From an uncultured Roseicyclus sp. (GTDB lineage Bacteria > Pseudomonadota > Alphaproteobacteria > Rhodobacterales > Rhodobacteraceae), in the NCBI GenBank assembly GCA_947500415.1, contig CANMRT010000003.1, positions 310,001-374,000 on the forward strand: DNA of 64,000 bases, written 5' to 3'. A model generated the notes under the pieces. The model was not told where the DNA came from. It ran no database searches and saw nothing but the letters and a program-made list of their open reading frames with translations. Numbering within the stretch: position 1 is the first letter of the stretch; every line of letters starts with the position of its first letter. Position numbers and translations under genes: made by a program. Below, in pieces: positions 47,171 to 58,237 of the stretch.

Positions 47171-48184
47171 ATGACAGGCACAGCGCGTTGGGGGATCGTG
47201 GCCACAGTGGCCGAACCTGCGCCGCTGGTGATGGCCTTTGTGGCGCACTACCTTCAGCTCGGCGCATTCGAGATCCACATTTATCTGGATGAACCGGACG
47301 ATCCCGTCGGCGACATTCTCAAGTGGCTTCCCCCTGTCCACGTCACCCGATGCGACGAAGCCTATTGGAAAGCTACCGCGCCCCGCCGCCCGCGCCGCCA
47401 CAACAACCGCCAATCGGCCAATGCCACCCATGCGCAGGCGAAGTCGAAGGTTGAATTCCTGCTTAGCTGCGATGCGGATGAGTTTCTGCGCCCTGCCTCG
47501 GATGTCCCCGCACAATTGGCCGAAATCCCGGAGCGGTTGACTTGGCTAAAGGTCTTCAACCTCGAACGCACCATGATCCGAGGCACTCCCCAACGCACAA
47601 TTTTCGACGGTGCCTTCAAGGTTCACTACCAAGGCAGCACCGAAACACCGCTGCGCACGTCAGATTTGGCACCGATGGGCTTTACCGGCCACGCCGCAGG
47701 CAAGCCTTTCGTCCGCACCAAAATCGGTATGAACATCGGCATCCACGTTCCACGGCACGGCCATATCAAAGCGCGGGTTGTGCCACCGCACCATCCCGCC
47801 GATCAGATCGAGCTCATCCATTTCGACGGCCTCACACCGCTCCATTGGGCGGGAAAGTTCATTCGCCAAGCCGCGCAAACACCGGATCGGTTGGAACAGC
47901 TACCCCCTTTCCGCATCGCGCAATGGCGAAGGATCGCCGCTTGCCTCAGCGACCCAGAGGCACTGCGCGCGCTCTATGATGAAATCAACGGATACGACTC
48001 GCCGGAATTGGATGCTTTAGAAGTGGACGGCTTTATCGTTCGCGAGGTCTTTGATCCCACCCCTGCCCTCGCAAGTGCGTTTCCCGGACACTCTGTCGAC
48101 CTTACCCCGCAGGCCTTCGACGATCTCCTGCAGCCACGCATTGATCGCTGGCTGCGCATCGCCCGGAAGAACGGCGTCCTCTAG
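47171..48184 (+). CDS. glycosyltransferase family 2-like protein
   Basis: VATVAEPAPLVMAFVAHYLQLGAFEIHIYLDEP...FLLSCDADEFL. Confidence 0.8.
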   Translation: MTGTARWGIVATVAEPAPLVMAFVAHYLQLGAFEIHIYLDEPDDPVGDILKWLPPVHVTRCDEAYWKATAPRRPRRHNNRQSANATHAQAKSKVEFLLSCDADEFLRPASDVPAQLAEIPERLTWLKVFNLERTMIRGTPQRTIFDGAFKVHYQGSTETPLRTSDLAPMGFTGHAAGKPFVRTKIGMNIGIHVPRHGHIKARVVPPHHPADQIELIHFDGLTPLHWAGKFIRQAAQTPDRLEQLPPFRIAQWRRIAACLSDPEALRALYDEINGYDSPELDALEVDGFIVREVFDPTPALASAFPGHSVDLTPQAFDDLLQPRIDRWLRIARKNGVL

Positions 48185-49047
48185 GCGGCAACAGCCTTCA
48201 AAAAAACTTCAAACTTTGCGTTGGCCTCTTTCCAACCAAAGGTCCAACCCTCGTTTGGCACCCGCCAGTTGTCCCCGTAATTCGACGCCAACATCGCCTC
48301 GGCATCTGCAGGGATTTTCAACCCCGTAACCGCGTGATCACCAAAGGGCAGTAGCTGTCCTCGGCTCAAGTTTCCGAACGTATGGGGATAAACGAAAACT
48401 CGGTCCTCTGCGTCGATCCACGCCGGAAAAAGATCGACACCAAAAACGCCTATCTTGTTCAATTTCAGCGTCACACCGCTCCACGATGATCGCTCAACAC
48501 CGACGCCTTCCGCGATCAACCGGTCACACAGCGCGATCCACTCGCGGGCGGCCCCGGCTTCATCGCGCGCTTCAAGCAGCACGCCCAAATCGATGTCGTT
48601 GTCGTACTGCAACAAAGTGCCTTCGCGCACGATCCCAAGCAGCGTCCCGGAATTGGCGAACACCTCCAACCCCAGCTCAGCCATCCGCGCCGCCAAGGCG
48701 TGGCAATCGGCCATCACGGCATCGACGTCTGCGCCCCGAAAACTCGCGGTGTAGGAACTGCCATTGGGCAGGTAGAACCCCAGGTCATCCTCAATCACCC
48801 GCAGAAATTCGTAATACTCCGCTTCCTGCCCCGCTTTCCGGCTCACCCGGCTGAGGCGTGCGATCAGGCGTTGTGCTGCAAATGCTTTGTTCCGCGTCGC
48901 GCAGTGCAAAACGATCCACGCCTGCATCCAGGCCGTGTCGTTCCGGTCCCGCACAGCCTCAAGCGCCTCGAAATAACGCTCATAGTCCGCCTTCGAGAAC
49001 CTATCGCCACGCGCCTTGTCCCAAACTTCGGCAATCAGATCGCTCAA
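48181..49047 (-). CDS. LicD-like nucleotidyltransferase/phosphotransferase-family protein
   Basis: NSGTLLGIVREGTLLQYDNDIDLGV. Confidence 0.8.
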   Translation of the reverse strand: MSDLIAEVWDKARGDRFSKADYERYFEALEAVRDRNDTAWMQAWIVLHCATRNKAFAAQRLIARLSRVSRKAGQEAEYYEFLRVIEDDLGFYLPNGSSYTASFRGADVDAVMADCHALAARMAELGLEVFANSGTLLGIVREGTLLQYDNDIDLGVLLEARDEAGAAREWIALCDRLIAEGVGVERSSWSGVTLKLNKIGVFGVDLFPAWIDAEDRVFVYPHTFGNLSRGQLLPFGDHAVTGLKIPADAEAMLASNYGDNWRVPNEGWTFGWKEANAKFEVFLKAVAA

Positions 49048-49502
49048 AGGGAGGCCGCCTTGTCATTCAGGGTCTCAATCAAGTGTTTGATCTCGCCCAG
49101 TTGCTCACTGCGCAGCGCATCCATGTAGGCCTTCAGCGACGTTGTCGAGATATCCTCGGTCCGCGGCAGATAGACGACCTCACACAGGTCGCCCAGATCA
49201 TCAAATTTGCCACTCCAATCGTTGCCCATGGCGAAGATATCGATCTTCTGCTCAACGATGTCCGTGCGTTTCTGCGCCCAGTCGTTCTCCGGCAACACGG
49301 CATCAACAAAGCGGCAAGCCGACAGGATTTCTGCCCGCTGATCATATGGAATGACCGAGCTTTTGCCCTTGATGGCGTTGAATTCATCGGTGGAGACGCA
49401 CACCGTCAAATGGTCGCCAAGGCTCGCCAAGCGCTGCAACAGGCGCACGTGGCCGATGTGGAACAGGTCGAACGTTCCGTAGGTGATCACACGTTTTGGC
49501 AA
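49044..49502 (-). CDS. glycerol-3-phosphate cytidylyltransferase-like nucleotidyltransferase
   Basis: VITYGTFDLFHIGHVRLLQRL; STDEFNAIKGK; ISTTSLK. Confidence 0.88.
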   Translation of the reverse strand: MPKRVITYGTFDLFHIGHVRLLQRLASLGDHLTVCVSTDEFNAIKGKSSVIPYDQRAEILSACRFVDAVLPENDWAQKRTDIVEQKIDIFAMGNDWSGKFDDLGDLCEVVYLPRTEDISTTSLKAYMDALRSEQLGEIKHLIETLNDKAASL

Positions 49503-49604
49503 GGTCTGCTCTCTGCCTTATTTTGTTAGCCCCGTTAGAATCCACTCCGCCCGCGCGTTCAAGAATTATTTGGGGTTTCGCCAAGGTCGCCCTTCAAACG
49601 AAAA

Positions 49605-49627
49605 CGGCCGGGTACAAGACCCGGCCG
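49605..49627 (-). terminator. rho-independent terminator of mdh
   Basis: CGGCCGGGT-ACAAG-ACCCGGCCG followed on minus strand by TTTTCGTTTG. Confidence 0.8.
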
Positions 49628-49651
49628 AATAAGTCGTCTTATGCAAATGGC

Positions 49652-50704
<1,053 letters not shown>

Positions 50705-50718
50705 TCAATCCCATGCGA

Positions 50719-51024
50719 TCAGAGGTCTTCACCGCCTGGCTGGGGCTCCATGGTTGAGAAATGCTGGCCCGCCGCCATCAGGCATGTTGTGCCATTTGGC
50801 GAGGTCACCGTGATCGTCCAAGTGCCTGTTTCCTCTGAAACATAGACCTCGACGATGCGATTTTGGTGTGCCAGCCCCATGCCGCGAACTTGCTCTCCGT
50901 AGCGGCCGGTCAATTCATTCACGACCATCTCGCGCTGACCACAGAGCATATTTTGCGCAGATGCCGGATTGGTGGCGAAAATGGCGAGGCCGACAATGGC
51001 CAAGGATGCGATTCTGTTCATCAT
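50719..51024 (-). CDS. hypothetical exported protein
   Basis: Signal peptide, ORF. Confidence 0.6.
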   Translation of the reverse strand: MMNRIASLAIVGLAIFATNPASAQNMLCGQREMVVNELTGRYGEQVRGMGLAHQNRIVEVYVSEETGTWTITVTSPNGTTCLMAAGQHFSTMEPQPGGEDL

Positions 51025-51232
51025 GTCGTCAGTCCCATTCTTTGGGGCGCGACGTCATGCAAACCGAAGAAAATGCAATTCGGCGCCCAGTTCCTTTTGG
51101 AACGACCTCCGAATTTCCGGGGCTCTTTGGGCCCCTGCTGCACCAAGATGACCAGAAAAAGGTTAATGTCACGTGAACTACGCTGCAAATTCTGGGCCGG
51201 CACTGATCCATTGGGTTTTTTGCGCGTAATAT

Positions 51233-51244
51233 TGTTGCGCAACA
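51233..51244. promoter_or_regulatory. TGTTGCGCAACA palindrome upstream of mcl-like gene
   Basis: 12-bp perfect palindrome 83 bp upstream of start. Confidence 0.4.
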
Positions 51245-51326
51245 TTCCGCAGTGCAGCAAGAGACTTGCGCTTGCAGCATGAATGTGGTCCCTCAAGGGA
51301 AACGACAGCAAGGAATCCACCTCGCC

Positions 51327-52184
51327 ATGATCCGCCCTTACCGCTCCGTTCTCTACATCCCGGCCTCGCGCGCCCGCGCGCTGGAAAAGGCGAAATCACT
51401 TCCCGTGGACGCGATTATCTTCGATCTGGAAGATGCCGTGGCGGTTGAGGAAAAGGCCAACGCACGCGCACTTCTACGTGACACGCTTATCGAAGGCGGT
51501 TTTGGAACCCGTGCACAAATTGTGCGGATCAATGGCATTGATACCGATTGGGGCGCCGATGACCTCGCCATGATCGCCTCAGCCAAACCCCAGGCGATCC
51601 TTCTGCCCAAAGTGAACAGCGCGCAGGATATCGAGGCGCTTGCAGCGTTGCTCGACGCCAACCCTGACACGGCAGACACCGAAATCTGGGCGATGATGGA
51701 AACACCAGAAGGCATCCTCAATGCCGCTGAAATTGCCGCGGCACCCCGCATGGCCGGGTTTGTGATGGGCACCAATGACCTTGCCAAAGACCTCGGCGCC
51801 CGAACGCGTGAGGCGATGGTGACGTCGCTGCAAATCTGCCTTCTCGCCGCCCGCGCCCATGGCCTCGCGTGTATTGATGGCGTCTACAATGCGTTCCGCG
51901 ACGAAGAAGGTCTCGCGCAGGAATGCGCACAGGGCCGCGATTTCGGTTTCGACGGCAAAACCCTGATCCACCCGGCGCAAGTCGCCACTGCCAACGCCGT
52001 CTTCGCCCCAAGCCCCGAGGAAATCGACCTCGCCCGCCGCCAGATCGAGGCCTTTGAGCAAGCCGAAGCAAGGGGCGAAGGGGTCGCCGTTGTTGATGGC
52101 AAGATCGTCGAAAACCTGCACGTCGCCACCGCCCGCGCCACCCTGGCCAAGGCGGATGCAATAGCCACAAGCGAGGCCGCATAA
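51327..52184 (+). CDS. CitE-family (3S)-malyl-CoA thioesterase/lyase (Mcl2-like)
   Basis: RSVLYIPASRARALEKAKSLPVDAIIFDLEDAV; GTNDLAKDLGA; GKTLIHPAQV. Confidence 0.85.
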   Translation: MIRPYRSVLYIPASRARALEKAKSLPVDAIIFDLEDAVAVEEKANARALLRDTLIEGGFGTRAQIVRINGIDTDWGADDLAMIASAKPQAILLPKVNSAQDIEALAALLDANPDTADTEIWAMMETPEGILNAAEIAAAPRMAGFVMGTNDLAKDLGARTREAMVTSLQICLLAARAHGLACIDGVYNAFRDEEGLAQECAQGRDFGFDGKTLIHPAQVATANAVFAPSPEEIDLARRQIEAFEQAEARGEGVAVVDGKIVENLHVATARATLAKADAIATSEAA

Positions 52185-52735
52185 TGGGTTGGGTTCTTCT
52201 GATCGCCGGTGTCGCCCTGTGGTGGGGCGCGCACCTGTGGAAACGCATGGCCCCAGCGTCGCGCGAGCGTTTTGGTGACGCAGGCAAAGGCATCGTCGCA
52301 GGTCTGCTGGTCGTGTCGATCGTCCTGATGGTCATCGGCTACAGAAACGCGGATGGACCGATCTGGTGGGGCCGCTCTTCAGCTCTGGTCGGTATCAACA
52401 ACCTGTTGATGGTGTTCGCGTTTTACCTCTTCGCCTCTTCCGGTGCGAAGACACGCATCACCCGCAAGATCAAAAACCCGCAGCTGACCGCCTTCAAGAT
52501 TTGGGCCTTCGCACATCTGCTGGTAAACGGTGACCTGGCATCATTCGTTTTGTTTGGCGGACTGCTGGCTTGGGCGGTTGCTCAGGTCATCATCCTGAAA
52601 CGCGCGGGGGTCCCATGGGAGCCGCCGCATCCCGTCCCCGTCAAGAAGGAAGTCACGGCCGTTGTCGCCACGCTTGTCGTGGCGGCAGTGGTCATGGGCA
52701 TCCACTATTGGCTCGGCGTAACGCCTTGGGGATAA
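52184..52735 (+). CDS. NnrU family membrane protein
   Basis: Multi-TM, IKNPQLTAFKIWAFAHLLVNGDLASFVLFGGLL. Confidence 0.85.
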   Translation: MGWVLLIAGVALWWGAHLWKRMAPASRERFGDAGKGIVAGLLVVSIVLMVIGYRNADGPIWWGRSSALVGINNLLMVFAFYLFASSGAKTRITRKIKNPQLTAFKIWAFAHLLVNGDLASFVLFGGLLAWAVAQVIILKRAGVPWEPPHPVPVKKEVTAVVATLVVAAVVMGIHYWLGVTPWG

Positions 52736-52738
52736 CAG

Positions 52739-52942
52739 ATGAAGATCTACCGTTTGCTGACCGAAGATGACACTTCGGCCTTCTGCCACAAGGTGTCCGA
52801 GGCATTGTCAAAAGGCTGGGTGCTTCACGGCGACCCGACCATGACATTCGACGCCGCGCGCGGCGTGGTCCGGTGCGGGCAGGCCGTAACCAAAGACATC
52901 GATGCGCCCTACACGCCAGACATGAAGCTTGGCCAACAATGA
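52739..52942 (+). CDS. DUF1737-like small protein
   Basis: MKIYRLLTEDDTSAFCHKVSEALSKGWVLHGDPTMTFD. Confidence 0.8.
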   Translation: MKIYRLLTEDDTSAFCHKVSEALSKGWVLHGDPTMTFDAARGVVRCGQAVTKDIDAPYTPDMKLGQQ

Positions 52943-53976
52943 GCACGTCCAAGACCAATCCCGGCTTTTTCTTTGAGGATTACCACGTCGGTCAGATCCT
53001 CAAACACGCGATTCCGCGCACGCTGCATGACGGCGATGTGGCAATGTATCAAGCGCTCTACGGCCCACGGTTCGCGCTGCAAAGCTCGTGGGATTTTGCG
53101 TCACCGGGCAGCGCTTTGCGCAATCCAGTCATGGACGACCTGATCACGTTCCACGCGGTGTTCGGGAAAACCGTTCCTGATATCTCTCTCAATGCGGTCG
53201 CCAACCTGGGCTATGCCGAAGGTAGGTTTCTGGCCCGGGTCGAAAGCGGCGATACGATCCACTCGATCTCCGAAGTCATAGGGCTCAAGGAAAACTCCAA
53301 CGGAAAGACTGGCATTGTTTGGGTCCGCACACGCGGGTTCAAAAACTTTGATGTGCCGGTGCTGGAATACGTCCGCTGGGTGATGGTCCGCAAACGCGAC
53401 GGCACCGCTCCCGCCCCTGCTCCCGTTGTGCCAGACCTCGCCAGTGCTGTGCTTTCTGACGATCTCCACGTTCCCGAAACGCTCGATTGGTCTAACTACG
53501 ACTTTGCCGCCGCAGGGGAGCCGCATCGTTGGGGCGATTATGCGGTGGGTGAGATCATCGACCATGTCGATGGTGTCACCCTCACGGACCCAGAGCATAT
53601 GATGGCCACACGCCTGTGGCAGAACACCGCCAAGGTGCATTTTGACGTCTCCGCCCGCCCCGACGGCAATCGCCTGATTTACGGCGGACACATCATCTCC
53701 ATGGCCCGCGCCCTGTCGTTCAATGGCCTTGCCAACGCGCAGCTGCTCGCAGGTATCAATGCAGGCGCCCATGCCAACCCGGCAATGGCAGGCGATACGA
53801 TCTATGCTTGGTCGGAGGTTTTGGACATGGCAGAGACGGCAAACACCCACGTTGGCGCCCTGCGCCTGCGCCTTGTGGCGACAAAGGGCAAAGCCGGCGA
53901 CCTCCGCGGCGAGGATGGCAAATACCTGCCGCAGGTTCTGCTGGATTTGGACTACTGGGCCTTCATGCCTCGGTAG
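52939..53976 (+). CDS. mch: mesaconyl-CoA hydratase (MaoC-like)
   Basis: FFFEDYHVGQILKHAIPRTLHDGDVAMYQALYGPRFALQ; tandem hot-dog repeats; next to Mcl2-like gene. Confidence 0.85.
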   Translation: MSTSKTNPGFFFEDYHVGQILKHAIPRTLHDGDVAMYQALYGPRFALQSSWDFASPGSALRNPVMDDLITFHAVFGKTVPDISLNAVANLGYAEGRFLARVESGDTIHSISEVIGLKENSNGKTGIVWVRTRGFKNFDVPVLEYVRWVMVRKRDGTAPAPAPVVPDLASAVLSDDLHVPETLDWSNYDFAAAGEPHRWGDYAVGEIIDHVDGVTLTDPEHMMATRLWQNTAKVHFDVSARPDGNRLIYGGHIISMARALSFNGLANAQLLAGINAGAHANPAMAGDTIYAWSEVLDMAETANTHVGALRLRLVATKGKAGDLRGEDGKYLPQVLLDLDYWAFMPR

Positions 53977-53984
53977 CCACAGTT

Positions 53985-54015
53985 TGTGATCACACTATCT
54001 GTTCGTGTGATCACA
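53985..54015. promoter_or_regulatory. paired TGTGATCACA operators upstream of sdhC
   Basis: TGTGATCACA at 53985-53994 and 54006-54015, centres 21 bp apart. Confidence 0.8.
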
Positions 54016-54159
54016 CTCGGCCATTCTGCGGCGTTAAGCCCCAATATTCACCGTATTTTCAACAGCCCGCCCCGTGACAGCGCGCTGAAACTTGCTATTG
54101 ATAATGTAACGACCGGCACCAGCCATACCCAAGCGCTCAACCCTAGGGGGACTCCAGCC

Positions 54160-54543
54160 ATGGCCGACGTGAACCGCGGCAACCGCCCGCTTTCACCGCA
54201 TCTGTCGATTTATCGACCGCAGCTGAATTCCATGACGTCGATCCTTGTTCGGGTCACGGGCAACGCGATGCTGATCTCGGCAATCCTGGTCGTGTGGTGG
54301 ATGATGGCCGCCGCATCGGGGCCTGAGTATTTCGCCACGATCGACGGCATCATCACCAGCTTCTTCGGCGATATCGTCATGACCCTTAGCGTTCTTGGCC
54401 TTTGGTATCACGCGCTTGGCGGCGTGCGGCACCTGATCTGGGACGCGGGCTATGGCCTCGATGTCGACACGTCCGACAAGATGGGTTGGGGCATGTTGAT
54501 CGGCTCCGTCGCGCTCACCTTCCTGACACTCATCGCGATCTGA
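54160..54543 (+). CDS. sdhC: succinate dehydrogenase cytochrome b556 subunit
   Basis: RPLSPHLSIYRPQLNSMTSILVRVTG; HALGGVRHLIWD. Confidence 0.96.
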   Translation: MADVNRGNRPLSPHLSIYRPQLNSMTSILVRVTGNAMLISAILVVWWMMAAASGPEYFATIDGIITSFFGDIVMTLSVLGLWYHALGGVRHLIWDAGYGLDVDTSDKMGWGMLIGSVALTFLTLIAI

Positions 54544-54557
54544 GCGGGGGCAGACAC

Positions 54558-54929
54558 ATGGCATTCGTAACCGACCGCAAACGCGTCACTGGCCTTGGTG
54601 CGGCCCGCTCCGGCACTGGCCATCACTGGACCATGACGGTCACATCCGTCGCGCTGCTGGTTCTCACACCCTTTTTCCTCGGGATCATCGGCTCGGCCCT
54701 TGGCTCTGATCACGCCGATGTAGTGGCCACACTGTCGCGCCCCATTCCCGCGCTCATTGTTGCGGCCTATCTCATTGTAGGCAGCCATCACCTGCGTTTG
54801 GGTATGCAAACCCTGATCGAAGATTACATCCGTGGTCTGTCGCGCAAGATCGCGATCATCGTCACCACGATCCTGTGCTACGGCATCGCCCTCGGCGGCC
54901 TTGTGGCGCTTGTTCAAATCGCTCTCTGA
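54558..54929 (+). CDS. sdhD: succinate dehydrogenase membrane anchor subunit
   Basis: Three TM segments; GSHHLRLGMQTLIEDYIRG; between sdhC and sdhA. Confidence 0.95.
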   Translation: MAFVTDRKRVTGLGAARSGTGHHWTMTVTSVALLVLTPFFLGIIGSALGSDHADVVATLSRPIPALIVAAYLIVGSHHLRLGMQTLIEDYIRGLSRKIAIIVTTILCYGIALGGLVALVQIAL

Positions 54930-54941
54930 GAGGCATTTCAG

Positions 54942-56762
54942 ATGAAAGATACCGTTTCCCCGGCCTATGATGTGACCCACCACACCTATGACGTTGTCGT
55001 TGTAGGGGCAGGCGGTTCCGGGCTTCGCGCAACGCTTGGCATGGCCGAACAGGGCCTCAAGACCGCCTGTGTCTCCAAGGTGTTCCCGACGCGCTCGCAC
55101 ACCGTGGCAGCGCAAGGCGGCATCGCGGCATCGCTCGGCAACATGGGGCCAGACCATTGGCACTGGCACATGTACGACACCGTCAAAGGCTCCGATTGGC
55201 TCGGTGACACGGATGCGATGGAATACCTCGCCCGCGAGGCGCCCAAGGCCGTTTATGAGCTGGAACACTACGGCGTTCCGTTCTCCCGCACCGAGGATGG
55301 CACGATCTACCAGCGCCCCTTCGGCGGCCACACCACTGAATTCGGCGAAGGCCCCCCGGTGCAGCGGACATGTGCCGCCGCCGACCGGACCGGCCACGCG
55401 ATCCTGCACACGCTCTATGGCCAGTCGCTCAAGAACGACGCGGAATTCTACATCGAATACTTCGCCACCGACCTTCTGATGGATGACGACGGCCAGTGTG
55501 TCGGTGTCGTGGCCTGGAAACTCGACGACGGCACGATGCACGTCTTCCACGCCAAGATGACAGTGCTGGCCACCGGCGGCTATGGGCGCGCCTATTTCTC
55601 CGCCACCTCTGCGCACACTTGCACCGGTGACGGCGGCGGCATGGTTGCGCGGGCAGGTCTTCCGCTTCAGGACATGGAATTCGTGCAATTCCACCCCACG
55701 GGCATCTACGGCTCAGGCTGCCTGATCACTGAGGGCGCACGCGGCGAAGGCGGTTACCTGACCAACTCTGAGGGCGAGCGGTTCATGGAACGCTACGCGC
55801 CCACTTACAAAGACCTTGCCTCCCGCGACGTGGTTTCGCGCTGCATGACCATGGAAATCCGCGAAGGCCGTGGCGTGGGCCCGGATGGCGATCACATCCA
55901 CCTGCACCTCAACCACTTGCCGCCAGAAACGCTGGCCGAACGCCTGCCAGGCATCAGTGAGTCCGCGCGCATCTTCGCAGGCGTCGACCTCACCAAGGAG
56001 CCGATCCCGGTGCTGCCTACCGTCCACTACAACATGGGCGGCATCCCTACGAACTACTGGGGCGAAGTCCTGAACCCGACCAAGAAAGACCCCGACGCCA
56101 TCGTGCCCGGTCTTATGGCCGTGGGTGAAGCGGGCTGTGCCTCCGTGCACGGCGCGAACCGTCTCGGTTCCAACAGCCTCATCGATCTCGTCGTCTTCGG
56201 CCGCGCGGCCGCGATCAAGGCAGGTGAGAAAGTGGACCCGAACTCGGCCACTCCGAAAGCCAGCCAAGCCTCCATCGATAAAGCGCTCAGCCGCTTCGAT
56301 GCGGTCCGCTACGCCGACGGTGGCACGCCCACCGCCGAGCTGCGCCTCGAGATGCAGAAGACGATGCAGGCCGACGCTGCCGTCTTCCGCACGGACAAGA
56401 CGCTGGCCGAAGGGCTGGAAAAGATGACCAGCGTTGCCGGCAAACTCGACGACATCGCCGTCACCGACCGCTCCCTGATCTGGAACTCCGACCTGATGGA
56501 GACGCTGGAACTGGGCAATCTCATGCCCAACGCTCTGGCCACCATCGCAGGCGCCGAGGCGCGCAAGGAATCCCGCGGTGCCCACGCGCATGAGGATTAC
56601 CCGGATCGCGACGACAACGACTGGCGCGTCCACACGATCAGCCGCGTGGATGGCAACAAGGTCGGCCTCGAATACCGCCCCGTCCACCTCAACCCTCTGA
56701 TGGGCCACAACGAAGGCGGCATCGACCTCGACAAGATCAAGCCGAAGGCGCGGGTCTATTGA
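54942..56762 (+). CDS. sdhA: succinate dehydrogenase flavoprotein subunit
   Basis: [42 protein letters not shown]. Confidence 0.98.
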   Translation: MKDTVSPAYDVTHHTYDVVVVGAGGSGLRATLGMAEQGLKTACVSKVFPTRSHTVAAQGGIAASLGNMGPDHWHWHMYDTVKGSDWLGDTDAMEYLAREAPKAVYELEHYGVPFSRTEDGTIYQRPFGGHTTEFGEGPPVQRTCAAADRTGHAILHTLYGQSLKNDAEFYIEYFATDLLMDDDGQCVGVVAWKLDDGTMHVFHAKMTVLATGGYGRAYFSATSAHTCTGDGGGMVARAGLPLQDMEFVQFHPTGIYGSGCLITEGARGEGGYLTNSEGERFMERYAPTYKDLASRDVVSRCMTMEIREGRGVGPDGDHIHLHLNHLPPETLAERLPGISESARIFAGVDLTKEPIPVLPTVHYNMGGIPTNYWGEVLNPTKKDPDAIVPGLMAVGEAGCASVHGANRLGSNSLIDLVVFGRAAAIKAGEKVDPNSATPKASQASIDKALSRFDAVRYADGGTPTAELRLEMQKTMQADAAVFRTDKTLAEGLEKMTSVAGKLDDIAVTDRSLIWNSDLMETLELGNLMPNALATIAGAEARKESRGAHAHEDYPDRDDNDWRVHTISRVDGNKVGLEYRPVHLNPLMGHNEGGIDLDKIKPKARVY

Positions 56763-57043
56763 TGCGTCGCCTCGCCATTTTCGCTGCCCTCGTCTTCGCA
56801 GCGCCTGCCTTTGCTCAAACCCCGCAGGAGCAGGCCGCTGAAATCATGGTCACCAACACGGTGGCTGAAGGTTTCTCGCAAGACCTGTCTGAACAGATCG
56901 CCGAGTGCTTCGTCAGCCGCATGACTGACGCTGAGGCAGAGGCCTTCGTCGCAGCAGAAGATCTGGAGGCACAACAAGACGCGGCCGCCGCAATGACGGA
57001 CTATGCGCAAGCCGTCCTTTGCGTGGCCGAGGCGATGGAATGA
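56762..57043 (+). CDS. hypothetical exported protein
   Basis: Signal peptide; TGATG overlap with sdhA stop. Confidence 0.7.
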   Translation: MRRLAIFAALVFAAPAFAQTPQEQAAEIMVTNTVAEGFSQDLSEQIAECFVSRMTDAEAEAFVAAEDLEAQQDAAAAMTDYAQAVLCVAEAME

Positions 57044-57393
57044 GGGCGCTCGCCATCATAGCCCTGCTCACGCTCTCCGCCTGCGTCGGCAACCTGCAAG
57101 GGCCCGCCGACCAATTCGCGCGTGATCAGGCCCGCACTTACGTGAACCAAGAGGTTGAGCGTCGCTTCCCCGGCGTCGATGCAACCCTCGTAACCGATTG
57201 CGTCATCAACAACGCCTCCGCCCAGGAGATCATCACGATTGCGGGTGGCATCGCGCTCGGCAACACGCAAGCCGCCTCAGACACGGTTGGCAACATCCTG
57301 TCCCGCCCCTCCACCATCCAATGCACCGCCTCTGGCGCGCTTGGTCCCTTGGTTGGCGGTGGGCAGAGCATTCTTCAGGGGCTGCTGCAATGA
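57040..57393 (+). CDS. hypothetical lipoprotein-like protein
   Basis: MRALAIIALLTLSACVG lipobox; ATGA overlap with previous gene. Confidence 0.7.
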   Translation: MRALAIIALLTLSACVGNLQGPADQFARDQARTYVNQEVERRFPGVDATLVTDCVINNASAQEIITIAGGIALGNTQAASDTVGNILSRPSTIQCTASGALGPLVGGGQSILQGLLQ

Positions 57394-57435
57394 CACGCAT
57401 CCCCCGCACCCGAACGACCCGAGTGGAGAACTGAT

Positions 57436-58215
57436 ATGGTTGAACTCGCCCTTCCGAAGAATTCCCGCATCCGCACGGGCAAGACCTGGCCCAAACCCGA
57501 GGGTGCAACCAACGTGCGCAAGTTCCAGATCTACCGCTGGAACCCCGACGATGGCGAAAACCCGTCCGTCGACACCTATTTCGTCGACATGGACACCTGC
57601 GGTCCGATGGTTCTGGACGCGCTGATCAAGATCAAGAACGAAATCGATCCGACACTGACCTTCCGCCGCTCCTGCCGCGAAGGTATCTGCGGGTCCTGCG
57701 CGATGAACATCGACGGCATCAACACGCTGGCCTGCATCTATGGCCATGACGAGGTGAAGGGCGACGTGAAGATCTACCCCCTGCCCCACATGCCCGTCGT
57801 GAAGGACCTGATCCCCGACCTCACACATTTCTACGCCCAGCACGCTTCGATCATGCCGTGGCTGGAGACCAAAACGAAACGCCCCGAAAAGGAATGGCGT
57901 CAGTCCATTGAGGATCGCAAGAAGCTCGACGGACTTTATGAATGCGTCATGTGCGCATCCTGCTCCACCTCCTGCCCGTCCTACTGGTGGAACGGCGACC
58001 GCTACCTTGGGCCAGCAGCCCTCCTGCACGCCTATCGCTGGATCATCGACAGCCGGGATGAGGCAACCGGCGAGCGTCTGGATGAGCTGGAAGATCCCTT
58101 CAAGCTCTACCGCTGCCACACGATCATGAACTGCACCAAGACCTGCCCCAAGGGCCTGAACCCTGCAGCGGCGATTGCGTCGATCAAGAAGATGATGGTG
58201 GAGCGGCAGTTGTAA
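57436..58215 (+). CDS. sdhB: succinate dehydrogenase iron-sulfur subunit
   Basis: [37 protein letters not shown]. Confidence 0.98.
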   Translation: MVELALPKNSRIRTGKTWPKPEGATNVRKFQIYRWNPDDGENPSVDTYFVDMDTCGPMVLDALIKIKNEIDPTLTFRRSCREGICGSCAMNIDGINTLACIYGHDEVKGDVKIYPLPHMPVVKDLIPDLTHFYAQHASIMPWLETKTKRPEKEWRQSIEDRKKLDGLYECVMCASCSTSCPSYWWNGDRYLGPAALLHAYRWIIDSRDEATGERLDELEDPFKLYRCHTIMNCTKTCPKGLNPAAAIASIKKMMVERQL

Positions 58216-58237
58216 CAGGCAAGGGTCGCACCATATT

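Noticed and set aside
48334-48341. GTGATCAC core inside the LicD-like gene
   Set aside because: Coding, flanks do not match, single copy.
49483-49490. GTGATCAC core at the 5' end of the TagD-like gene
   Set aside because: Encodes the N-terminal RVIT of the protein and is incomplete (GGTGATCACA); no second site at 21 bp.
55713-56708. 331-aa minus-strand ORF opposite sdhA
   Set aside because: Antisense of an unambiguous sdhA; no motif support.
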